From Candidatus Sigynarchaeota archaeon (GTDB taxonomy: Archaea; Asgardarchaeota; Lokiarchaeia; Sigynarchaeales; Sigynarchaeaceae), in the NCBI GenBank assembly GCA_030587525.1, contig JAUQYW010000380.1, forward strand, positions 1-30,596: a DNA stretch of 30,596 bases, written 5' to 3'. The notes beneath the pieces are model-generated. The model saw only the letters and a list, made by a program, of their open reading frames with translations, searched no databases and had not been told where the DNA came from. Shown piece after piece: positions 24,059-30,596 of the stretch (position 1 is the first letter of the stretch; each line of letters begins with the position of its first letter). The translations under genes were made by a program, and so were the position numbers.

Positions 24059-24066
24059 CTATATAC
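24059..24066 (+). promoter_or_regulatory. TATA-like box of the GH36 gene
   Basis: CTATATAC lies 70 bases before the ATG at 24133, giving a predicted transcription start near 24090 and a leader of about 45 bases. A 5-base inverted repeat, GCCAT-AA-ATGGC at 24001-24012, sits about 47 bases upstream of it and may be an operator shared with the divergent small membrane gene. Confidence 0.45.
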
Positions 24067-24132
24067 TTTTCACGAACCAGTCTCGTGGACGGCCAAGATG
24101 GGTTTTTATGCCCTGGCGCGGATTTGAAACAC

Positions 24133-26469
24133 ATGAGTATCGAAGTAAAATTTGATCCCGCATCGGGCGATATCGAGATTTTATACAATTCCGCGTTAGT
24201 TTTTTCGTCGATCACGCCGGTTCTTTTCTACGACGACGAATGGCTCTCCGAGGATGGCGAGCAGCTTGCCTTCGAGAAAATCTCATCCCAGAAAGGAACA
24301 AATTATGCATCGAACGTGAAATTTACCGAGTTCCAGGACATATCAAAATTTTACTTCGTTAAAAAGGGAGAGGAGACTTTCAATTGCACCCTCCATGTAA
24401 TCGTCTTTCCCAGAAGCCAAACGATTTATCTGACTATGGATATCCTGGGGAATGGCCCTAAATCCGATATGATTGGCGGTTATATCGATCTCGGGGTTCC
24501 ACAAGGAGTTTCTCGGTACCGGTTGTTCCGGCCCAGCAATGCTCCTGTTGATAAGCCTGCGGGCAAGTCGTTGCGTCTTGGTATGAGCTTTTTCAATCCA
24601 TCGCAAGGGTCCTGGGAGCATCCTGCTATGGTCGGCCTTTTACCCGACAACGAGGACCTCGCGATCACGTATATGCTCGGCAAACTCGGCAACGGGGGCA
24701 TCGTCGCGTTCGTGCCGGTTGACCGCTTCGGGCAAATCACGACGATCCGATGCTGCAGCTTCCTAGAGTTTCCCAACGGCGTGAAGTACGTCTCAGGCAA
24801 TTTTATGAAGGATCAAAAATATGAACACATTGCCGGGGGACTCATCGCCTTCGGGGAGGATCCGGTGGAGCTATCCTCCTCTATTTTCAAATCCTATATG
24901 CAACTCGTTAATCGCGAGCACGCGCTGCGTGAAAAGAAAGCCTATCCCGAAGCATTCGAGCATATCGGATTCTGCACGTGGAATACCTTTTACCAGGCCG
25001 TCGATATGAAGTCGATCAAAGACCTCTGCGAGGACAATTTCACAACCGAGAAGGGTACCGATCGCTTCAGGTACCTCATCGTTGACGATGGCTGGCAATC
25101 CATCAACGGGCTCTCGACTGCGGATGATAAGCAAGAGGATATAAACAAGACCGACCGGGGACTCCGGCGATTCGAGGCCAATAGTAAGTTTCCAAACGGC
25201 ATTGGCGAGGTCGTGCGCCTGGCGAAAAAAAAATACCACATGCAATGGGTCGGCGTCTGGCACGCGACATTCGGGTACTGGCAAGGCGTTGAGCCGAACT
25301 CGGTGCTTGGGAAAACCTATCCCATCGTTCACAACCAAGGCAACGGCATCCCGGACCCCCGGGACTACAAGGGTTACAAGTTCTGGCACGATTACTATGC
25401 CCATTTGCGCGCACAAGGCATCGATCTTCTCAAGATCGACAATCAATCTGCAACCGCGCATGCATTGCAAGGGCTCGGCCCGCTCGATGACGTGATCGAG
25501 ATGCACTATGACATGCAGCAAGGGGCGGCTTACTCGCAAAACCTGGCAATTTTAAACTGCATGTGCATGCCGAGCTATTGTTACACGCATTGGAAGATGT
25601 CCAACATTTCTCGTGTAGGCGATGACTTCGGGCCGGGCAATATCCCTGGGCTCAAGAACCAGATCAAGCAAAGTACGTTCAATCCTTTATCTTACGGGCA
25701 ATTCTGCTGGCCAGACCATGACATGTTCCAGACGAAACCAGCGAATGGTTGCCCCGTGCACCCGCTCGCCCTGATGCACGCGGTGTCCGGCGGGCCGATC
25801 TACATCGCCGACGAGGTCGGGGAGACCAATGGAAAGGTCATCGAGAAATTGAGCTTCCCCGATGGCCGCATCCCGCGGCTTGAAGGGGTCAGCATGCCCA
25901 CAGTCGATGCGGTCTTCGCGGACACGGATAGAGATGCACCATGTAAAGCATGGAATTTCGACGATATCCCTGGCTGGGGCCGAGTCTTTTACTATTTCAT
26001 GTCCAACATGGTTAAGGACGACAAGCCCGTGGCCGCTGCCATCGCCCTCGAGGACTTGGGCAATATGGCGTATGCGGGAAACACGGTCCCGTCCGAGCAC
26101 GTGATCAAGGACATCGAATCGAGCTTCACCCGTGCTGTCGCGGCACCGAACGAGCGCGTGAAGACCGACCTTGCCCCGCTGCAAGTGAAGTATTACATCA
26201 TCAGCCCCGTTATCCACGGGGTCGCCTTGCTCGGCGTTTTGGAAGTCTACAACGGGACGAAAGCTATAACCCGCGCGTGCTGGGAAAGCGACAAGGTGCT
26301 CTACGTGGACCTGAAATATGCAGGGACGCTCCAGCTCTATGCGAAGAATCCCGACTGGATCACGGTAAAAGACATGTCCGGTAGGAACGTTCCCGTGGAA
26401 AAAGAACCGGTGAATCCCCAGATCCTTCGTTTCAAGGTCGAGAACGCGTGCATGATCCATCTCGCGTGA
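24133..26469 (+). CDS. GH36 alpha-galactosidase / raffinose-synthase-type glycosidase
   Basis: The protein has 778 residues, without signal peptide. An N-terminal beta-sandwich (1-290) is followed by a TIM barrel with the GH36C/raffinose synthase (Sip1) motifs: HIGFCTWNTFYQ, LIVDDGWQSI (D318-D319), the nucleophile D436 in LLKIDNQSA, and the acid/base pair in SRVGDDFGPG (D497-D498). A C-terminal beta domain ends the protein. The family cuts, or in plants transfers, alpha-galactosyl groups of raffinose-type sugars; in a microbe hydrolysis is likelier. It acts in the cytoplasm on imported sugars. ATG 24133 is chosen because the frame upstream runs through the TATA box and divergent gene and is not protein-like. 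The PadR-like regulator follows by 43 bases. Confidence 0.92.
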   Translation: MSIEVKFDPASGDIEILYNSALVFSSITPVLFYDDEWLSEDGEQLAFEKISSQKGTNYASNVKFTEFQDISKFYFVKKGEETFNCTLHVIVFPRSQTIYLTMDILGNGPKSDMIGGYIDLGVPQGVSRYRLFRPSNAPVDKPAGKSLRLGMSFFNPSQGSWEHPAMVGLLPDNEDLAITYMLGKLGNGGIVAFVPVDRFGQITTIRCCSFLEFPNGVKYVSGNFMKDQKYEHIAGGLIAFGEDPVELSSSIFKSYMQLVNREHALREKKAYPEAFEHIGFCTWNTFYQAVDMKSIKDLCEDNFTTEKGTDRFRYLIVDDGWQSINGLSTADDKQEDINKTDRGLRRFEANSKFPNGIGEVVRLAKKKYHMQWVGVWHATFGYWQGVEPNSVLGKTYPIVHNQGNGIPDPRDYKGYKFWHDYYAHLRAQGIDLLKIDNQSATAHALQGLGPLDDVIEMHYDMQQGAAYSQNLAILNCMCMPSYCYTHWKMSNISRVGDDFGPGNIPGLKNQIKQSTFNPLSYGQFCWPDHDMFQTKPANGCPVHPLALMHAVSGGPIYIADEVGETNGKVIEKLSFPDGRIPRLEGVSMPTVDAVFADTDRDAPCKAWNFDDIPGWGRVFYYFMSNMVKDDKPVAAAIALEDLGNMAYAGNTVPSEHVIKDIESSFTRAVAAPNERVKTDLAPLQVKYYIISPVIHGVALLGVLEVYNGTKAITRACWESDKVLYVDLKYAGTLQLYAKNPDWITVKDMSGRNVPVEKEPVNPQILRFKVENACMIHLA

Positions 26470-26512
26470 TGTTCCTCCTTTTTTATCCATCCTTTTGCGG
26501 GCTGGTCGCGTC

Positions 26513-27457
26513 ATGAAATCAAACGAGGTTCGATTTGCCATCTTGAAAAACTTGAGCCTCGGTCCCGGCCATGGGTACGATCTCTACACGGTCTTGAAGG
26601 ACGAGTTCGAGATCAAGCACCCTTCCGAGTTGTACAAGATCTTGCGGGCGATGAAAGAGGAAGGCGTCGTGCGCGTTGCGTCCGTTGCGGTCAGCGGTGG
26701 AAGGGAGCGGGAAATACTCGAGCTTTCTCCCGCAGGCTTCGAAGCATATTATCAAGGCCTGCTCAAGGCATCGAAGAACTTTCTTGATTTGATCAGCGAA
26801 ACCATGGTGCGAAAGCTCGGCGAGGGCATCGTGCGCCGGCTGAAGGAGATGAACATGCAGCCGATTTTCGACGAGACCGAGAACATATTCGTCAGCCTCG
26901 CGATACCTATCGAGCGTCAATTGCAGATCATCAATCAAGTTTCCAGGTATTTCAAGAAAGGACCCGAGATATACATAAAACCTGTAAAGGATCGGCGAAA
27001 TGAAACCGAACTCTTGAAAACAAGCCCCAAGATCCATTTTCTCGATGATCGGTTGGCCATCAAGCCAGGATCAATTGATCTCGTGATCTTGTTTGGTCCG
27101 ATCTTGAAACCAATGTTCGACGAGGCATCGATAGACAACGTCGTGTCGGTGCTCAAGCCCGGTGGTTCATTACTCGCGGCAACGTTACAAGAAAACTTGC
27201 GTAATATCACGCCCGGCCTCTTGAACGGGTTAACGAACGTATTCTCCGACTTGTTTGACGAGCCCGTGGCAAAGAAATTGGTCGATAGCTTGTCTAAGCT
27301 ACTCATGTCCGAATTATTCTACAACAGTTTCGTCCCCGACAAGGACATCAAGCAATTTCTCGATAAGTACTTCGAGGATATCACACCCTTAACGCCGTCA
27401 AAGACGCGACTCGCGCCATTTTTCGATGCATTTATCGCCCGCAAACGTGCGACGTAG
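26513..27457 (+). CDS. PadR-like regulator with methyltransferase-like C-terminus
   Basis: The protein has 314 residues. The first 85 form a PadR-type winged helix (MKSNEVRFAILKNLSLGPGH, GYDLYTVLKDEF, SELYKILRAMKEEGVV, then the wing GREREILELSPAGFEAYY). Instead of the usual short coiled-coil dimerisation tail there is a 220-residue domain. Part of it reads like a Class I methyltransferase: SIDLVILFGPILKPMFD (187-203) and VLKPGGSLLA (213-222) match the strand-4 and post-II motifs. No GxGxG SAM-binding motif is seen before them, so it may be a degenerate ligand-sensing fold. Its position after GH36, with a 43-base gap and T run, fits a local repressor. ATG 26513 is used; the TTG upstream is weaker. 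Confidence 0.72.
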   Translation: MKSNEVRFAILKNLSLGPGHGYDLYTVLKDEFEIKHPSELYKILRAMKEEGVVRVASVAVSGGREREILELSPAGFEAYYQGLLKASKNFLDLISETMVRKLGEGIVRRLKEMNMQPIFDETENIFVSLAIPIERQLQIINQVSRYFKKGPEIYIKPVKDRRNETELLKTSPKIHFLDDRLAIKPGSIDLVILFGPILKPMFDEASIDNVVSVLKPGGSLLAATLQENLRNITPGLLNGLTNVFSDLFDEPVAKKLVDSLSKLLMSELFYNSFVPDKDIKQFLDKYFEDITPLTPSKTRLAPFFDAFIARKRAT

Positions 27458-27472
27458 CGTTTTTATAGTTGT

Positions 27473-27961
27473 TTACATGCTCAGCTCGAAATCGCAGATC
27501 GGCGACCCCTTGCCCATGAAATTGCTCCTTTTCACGCGAATCGCGGGATTGATCGATGCGATTGCTTCCTTGTAGATGGGAATGCAGATGTCGGTGCAGA
27601 TCCGGGGAATGATGTCCTTGCGAGCAGGATTTCGATCCATGATTTCCTTGTAAGGGCATTTCTTGATGGTCGCTTTCCCTTTATCCGGGCTTGCCACGTC
27701 GATGGTGAAGTCCCACTTCTCGCACGCCCACCGAAACGCCAGGAGGTCCATCACCTCGGCAACCGTCTTCCCTTCAATCTTGAGATAGTCCTTGATCCGG
27801 CGATAGATGATCTTCAGCAATTCTTTCCACACCGCGAGGTCGATCTTCAACGCGGTGTCGAAGTCCGTCGCCTTCTCGGTTTCCAAAATCCAGAGGCCAT
27901 CGAGCGTGTAATAGTTCTTTTCGTAGTAAAACAGACGATCATCTTTCGACAGTGCTTTCAT
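27473..27961 (-). CDS. DUF6125 / ATC-hydrolase-like protein
   Basis: This 162-residue protein matches, from memory, the DUF6125 / L-2-amino-thiazoline-4-carboxylate hydrolase-like group. It opens with a conserved FYYEKNYYTLDGLWILETEK, then ALKIDLAVWKELLKIIYRRI, a central WACEKWDF, and a C-terminal half with the cysteine signature KKCPYKEIMDRNP ... PRICTDICIPIY and the closing KGSPICDFEL. The ordered cysteines and histidine-free core suggest a ligand or metal site, but function in archaeal members is not known. It is a tandem minus-strand gene about 195 bases after the membrane zinc-finger pair. It may be leaderless: no ribosome-binding motif is clear, and a TTAAATA box lies close upstream. 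Confidence 0.72.
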   Translation of the reverse strand: MKALSKDDRLFYYEKNYYTLDGLWILETEKATDFDTALKIDLAVWKELLKIIYRRIKDYLKIEGKTVAEVMDLLAFRWACEKWDFTIDVASPDKGKATIKKCPYKEIMDRNPARKDIIPRICTDICIPIYKEAIASINPAIRVKRSNFMGKGSPICDFELSM

Positions 27962-28156
27962 ACGTTCTTCTATTTAAGATCGAAAATAAGAATGCTGGTG
28001 GGTCTAATTCTGTGCAACAACGGCGTTCAGAATAATAGAAATAGGAACAAACCCTAAAAGTTTTTTTTCCTTAAGCAATTTTTCACGTCCAAACGTGTGC
28101 ATATAATGCGTCTGACGGAAGACGGAAAAAAGGTAAAAGATAAAGAAGATCTCGCT
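27962..28156. promoter_or_regulatory. Gap between zinc-finger pair and DUF6125 gene
   Basis: A 195-base non-coding gap between two minus-strand genes. Read on that strand it contains a T-rich tract soon after the zinc-finger gene stop (the A run near 28126-28131), a small inverted repeat CACGT-CCAA-ACGTG at 28084-28097, and a TATA-like TTAAATA near 27972-27978. It probably separates two transcripts. A long open frame here on the plus strand is not protein-like. Confidence 0.4.
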
Positions 28157-29584
28157 TTATTTTTTCAGGCCAAACCCGCAGCCGGAACAAACCACGTCCG
28201 TTGCTATGAGATCTTTTCCGCAGTTTGGGCATTTGGTCGAGGATGGCCCATTATTACCCCGGTCGATCGGAGGGGAAATCCGGGAATCCGATGCAGGTTT
28301 TGGTTCCACATTGACTGCATCCGTTATTGGTTCCTCCACGTGGAGACCAGATCCATCCTGATTGAGAGAGGCTATATTTAACGTCTTATTCTCGTTGAGG
28401 GCTTCACCTAACGGTGCTATTGTCTCGATATCAAGTACCTCCTGCTTGGGTATATCGGGGGTTTTCTTATCATCCAGGATTTCCTGCGCTATGGAAGCGG
28501 GGGCTGGATGCACCAACTCCTGTTCTCTCTGCTGCTGTTCGACGGGCGCCTGTACCACTTGCTCTCCTTCACCCGCGCAACCGATTTGCACATCGAGCTG
28601 GATCGCATCATGCCGCTCGCTCTCAGTCGATGATTGAAGGCTTTCATGCCCTTCCGGAGCTAGGTGATCTGTCATAATGCCATCCGGACGGGCCATTGGA
28701 GCCTCCAACCGTTGATCCTCCCTCGATACTTCGTCACGCAATTGCGAATCGAGCCAACTAATCGAAGCGTTCTGCGACTGACTTCCCTCACCCTCCGTGG
28801 CGTCTTGAGGTGGGCTGGTCGGGACAATAACTTGGTGATCTGCCTGGATCGTCTCGGTTTCAAGCACCGGCCCTCCTGCCGAGTGGGTTTCTTGCGCGTC
28901 GTTACCTCCTGACCCTCCTTTTTGTGTTATTATAGTGGGATCCTCTACCGGGCTTCTCGCCTCTGTGGATGCCGTCGGTGTCACATCGGAATTCCCACCC
29001 GCAATGTCAAAAACAAGGGGAACGTCCTGAACCCGTGCACTCGATCCGTGCAGTGGTGAACTCGTTTGCACGTTATTAAGCTGCGGGTTGTAGGGTTGCT
29101 CTGTTATGCTTGTGTTAGTTGTTGTTTGTTTGGAAGGGGCAGGCTGCGGCAATGCAACCTCGCCTTTTACGGGCGTGGGTGTCACGGGTGATGGTATCGT
29201 GACAACAATCGACTTCAACGCAGCAGCCTTGGCTGATCCTAATAAAATACCCAACACCATCAGAAACACCGCCGTGTACACGAAACCCCAGAGCCAGTTA
29301 AGCACGTTCGTCTGCAAGAGGAATACGATGGGAACCGGGGCTGGAACGAGGAATCCGAATAATGGCGAGAATATCATCAAGATCTTCGCAATCTTCATCA
29401 ACCACAATGGTGTATCAGCAGCTGCTTCCAAGCACCAGATGCAGACGCTGCCATGCTTCGTGTAACAGTTTTTGCACAAGTCCATCGAGCACTTCCGGCA
29501 CTTCTTGACGTCAATCGAAGAAGTGATCGCCTGGTTACACTCCATACACGAGTAGCTGGATCCCTGAAAAGTTCTGTATGGCAT
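28157..29584 (-). CDS. Two-helix membrane protein with RING/FYVE-like Cys cluster and C-terminal zinc ribbon
   Basis: The protein has 475 residues from the ATG at 29584, which follows a near-perfect GAGGTG ribosome-binding motif; the longer frame to 29665 would overlap the preceding gene. The N-terminal zinc finger has eight cysteines at C13, C16, C29, C32, C37, C40, C48 and C51 (pattern C-x2-C-x12-C-x2-C-x4-C-x2-C-x7-C-x2-C). That fits a cross-brace RING/FYVE-like or B-box-like domain. Two membrane helices follow (about 65-90 and 98-117), then 330 low-complexity residues rich in Pro, Thr, Ser, Gln and Glu, and a final zinc ribbon (C452, C455, C466, C469). No enzyme domain is present. It is probably a scaffold or signalling protein at the membrane, cotranscribed with the calcium-repeat gene 17 bases upstream. 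Confidence 0.75.
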   Translation of the reverse strand: MPYRTFQGSSYSCMECNQAITSSIDVKKCRKCSMDLCKNCYTKHGSVCIWCLEAAADTPLWLMKIAKILMIFSPLFGFLVPAPVPIVFLLQTNVLNWLWGFVYTAVFLMVLGILLGSAKAAALKSIVVTIPSPVTPTPVKGEVALPQPAPSKQTTTNTSITEQPYNPQLNNVQTSSPLHGSSARVQDVPLVFDIAGGNSDVTPTASTEARSPVEDPTIITQKGGSGGNDAQETHSAGGPVLETETIQADHQVIVPTSPPQDATEGEGSQSQNASISWLDSQLRDEVSREDQRLEAPMARPDGIMTDHLAPEGHESLQSSTESERHDAIQLDVQIGCAGEGEQVVQAPVEQQQREQELVHPAPASIAQEILDDKKTPDIPKQEVLDIETIAPLGEALNENKTLNIASLNQDGSGLHVEEPITDAVNVEPKPASDSRISPPIDRGNNGPSSTKCPNCGKDLIATDVVCSGCGFGLKK

Positions 29585-29601
29585 CTCAATATGCACCTCG
29601 T

Positions 29602-30596
29602 TCAGAAAACTGGTGGTGAGTACCCGCAAATCACGCACCGTCCTGCAACTATTGCACCACCACATCTGATACAGAACCTTGAGGCTGGTTGCTGCAAAGA
29701 CGCACGCCTTTCCTTATCCAGCTGATCTAGGATTTTCTGGATCAATATCGTCTTGACCAGCTCACGCTGTTGGGGTGGAAGCCTTTCAAGTTGACGTTGG
29801 ATCTCGTATGGTAAGATTATTGAGGGTTGTGGGTATGCGCGTAGTGTAGGCGATCCATACGAAGTCCGGTAGCTCGGCGGGCTGCTGTATGATCGCTGTG
29901 AAGGGGCCATTTGGATACTCGGTATATGCCGGGAAAGGGTGCTCGGTCGTGGGCCCGGCACGCGAGGCCGGGGATATGCATGCTTCTTCCCGCGTTGCTT
30001 TGCTCCAACGATTGCAAAGATGACCAATAAAACGATTATAGAGAAGGCGAAGATATGCAAAAGCGGTGTGTCACTTGCATTTCCCGGATCACTTCCTAAG
30101 GAGTACTCCATATAATCATCGAAGCCATCCCCGTCAGATTCTAACTCATTCGGCTTGCTCCCGAGCAAATATTCGAGGTAATCATCCAAGCCATCCCTGT
30201 CCGTGTCCGTGATGGTGGGATCGGCACCCGTTGCGTATTCCAGGTAGTTAGTTAAGTCATCATGATCGAGATCGCCCAAACCATCATTCAACGCTAATAT
30301 CAAGCCGTACGCGTGCTCCCAGGCGTCCGGCATCCCGTCGCCGTCCGAGTCCGTGGAACCCGGGTTGGAGCCGTGCTGGTACTCGTGGATGTTCAACAGG
30401 CCGTCGCCGTCGGGGTCGGTATCGTTGTCCGCCACCAGGACGTTGACCGTCAGCGCGAAGGTGATCCCCCACCCGTCCCGCATGCCGTCCCCGTCCGTGT
30501 CGACGTTCGTGGCGTTGGATCCCGCGAGAAATTCCTGGCGATTCGTGGCCCCGTCGCCGTCCTTGTCGCTGTTGGCGTCGTTGACGATCAAGTTGA
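29602..30596 (-). CDS. Calcium-binding-repeat membrane protein with C-terminal zinc ribbon (5' partial)
   Basis: The start is beyond the right edge; about 330 residues are visible. Five or more Asp-rich repeats of the thrombospondin type-3/EF-like kind come first: SDKDGDGATNRQEF, VDTDGDGMRDGW, TDPDGDGLLNIHEYQHGSNP, TDSDGDGMPDAWEHAYG, then LDHDDLTNYLEYATGADP and copies of DYLEYLLGSKP. They bind Ca2+ in the known family and are usually extracellular. One membrane helix follows (IFAFSIIVLLVIFAIVGA, near 180-197 from the first in-window TTG), then a basic Pro/Ser-rich linker, an amphipathic helix region (IQRQLERLPPQQRELVKTI), and a terminal zinc ribbon (FCIRCGG and CVICGYS). The zinc ribbon should be cytoplasmic. 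It is followed after 17 bases by the zinc-finger gene. Confidence 0.85.
   Translation of the reverse strand, partial: NLIVNDANSDKDGDGATNRQEFLAGSNATNVDTDGDGMRDGWGITFALTVNVLVADNDTDPDGDGLLNIHEYQHGSNPGSTDSDGDGMPDAWEHAYGLILALNDGLGDLDHDDLTNYLEYATGADPTITDTDRDGLDDYLEYLLGSKPNELESDGDGFDDYMEYSLGSDPGNASDTPLLHIFAFSIIVLLVIFAIVGAKQRGKKHAYPRPRVPGPRPSTLSRHIPSIQMAPSQRSYSSPPSYRTSYGSPTLRAYPQPSIILPYEIQRQLERLPPQQRELVKTILIQKILDQLDKERRASLQQPASRFCIRCGGAIVAGRCVICGYSPPVF

Noticed and set aside
23962..24132. A 57-codon N-terminal extension of the GH36 gene
   Set aside because: It crosses the TATA-like box and the start region of the divergent small gene, and has no domain or signal peptide. The ATG at 24133 fits the family N-terminus.
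23754..24215. A 153-codon minus-strand open frame overlapping the GH36 start
   Set aside because: It overlaps two better-supported genes and the promoter, and its translation lacks any helix or strand pattern; the frame at 23786-23986 has a clear membrane helix with positive-inside charge.
28097..28381. A 94-codon plus-strand frame at the end of the zinc-finger gene
   Set aside because: It overlaps the conserved C-terminal zinc ribbon on the other strand and has no pattern of a folded protein.
29585..29665. A 27-codon longer N-terminus for the RING/FYVE-like protein, with one more CxxC
   Set aside because: It would overlap the end of the preceding gene, and the ATG at 29584 has a near-perfect ribosome-binding site.

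Overview
The window looks archaeal. Many genes have a GGTGA/GAGGT ribosome-binding motif close to the chosen start. Several starts have a TATA-like box 25-75 bases upstream and no bacterial -35/-10 pair. The genes include an Alba-like protein, many short CxxC zinc ribbons on membrane proteins, and intracellular forms of enzymes that bacteria usually secrete. Base composition is near 50% GC. An Asgard-type or other mesophilic, sugar- and lipid-using archaeon would fit, with its cold-shock/RGG protein and eukaryote-like zinc fingers, but no universal marker gene is present and the lineage stays open. There is no tRNA, rRNA, CRISPR array or insertion sequence, and no gene-free stretch reaches 300 bases.

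Layout. Positions 1-1455 (+): a DapA/NAL-type aldolase (5' cut) overlapping a HAD sugar-phosphate phosphatase. Positions 1436-4749 (-): a four-hydrolase operon read MBL-fold hydrolase, hotdog thioesterase, then two membrane-anchored alpha/beta hydrolases. Positions 4927-6416 (+): two tandem paralogous seven-helix membrane proteins of unknown function. Positions 6506-9026 (+): an Alba-like protein, a cold-shock protein with an RGG tail, a two-helix membrane protein with a possible PH-like domain, and a DUF6935-like protein. Positions 9153-10397 (-): an unrecognised protein with three copies of a short helical repeat and a zinc-binding segment. Positions 10512-14239 (+): a GH127 beta-L-arabinofuranosidase overlapping by 4 bases a MOP-superfamily lipid/oligosaccharide flippase-like transporter. 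Positions 14266-17730 (-): a small orphan, a GH43-like beta-propeller translationally coupled to a degenerate CPBP-type membrane protein, and a membrane zinc-ribbon protein. Positions 17896-18939 (+) and 19141-20481 (-): two convergent, divergent ADP-ribosylglycohydrolase-fold proteins. Positions 19141-23986 (-): an operon-like run of three small proteins, an acyl-CoA ligase-type enzyme, an AhpD-like protein and the second ADP-ribosylglycohydrolase homologue. Positions 24133-27457 (+): a GH36/raffinose-synthase-type alpha-galactosidase, then a PadR-like regulator with a methyltransferase-like tail. Positions 27473-30596 (-): a DUF6125/ATC-hydrolase-like protein, then a pair of membrane proteins with zinc fingers, one carrying extracellular calcium-binding repeats.

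How it may work together (inference). Three glycosidase-type genes (GH127, GH43-like, GH36) without signal peptides, a flippase-like transporter, a sugar-phosphate phosphatase and a DapA-type aldolase suggest uptake or remodelling of plant-type or lipid-linked oligosaccharides inside the cell. The acyl-CoA ligase, thioesterase and lipase-like hydrolases point to parallel acyl/lipid metabolism. The right-hand pair looks like a cell-surface calcium-binding module with a cytoplasmic zinc-finger partner.
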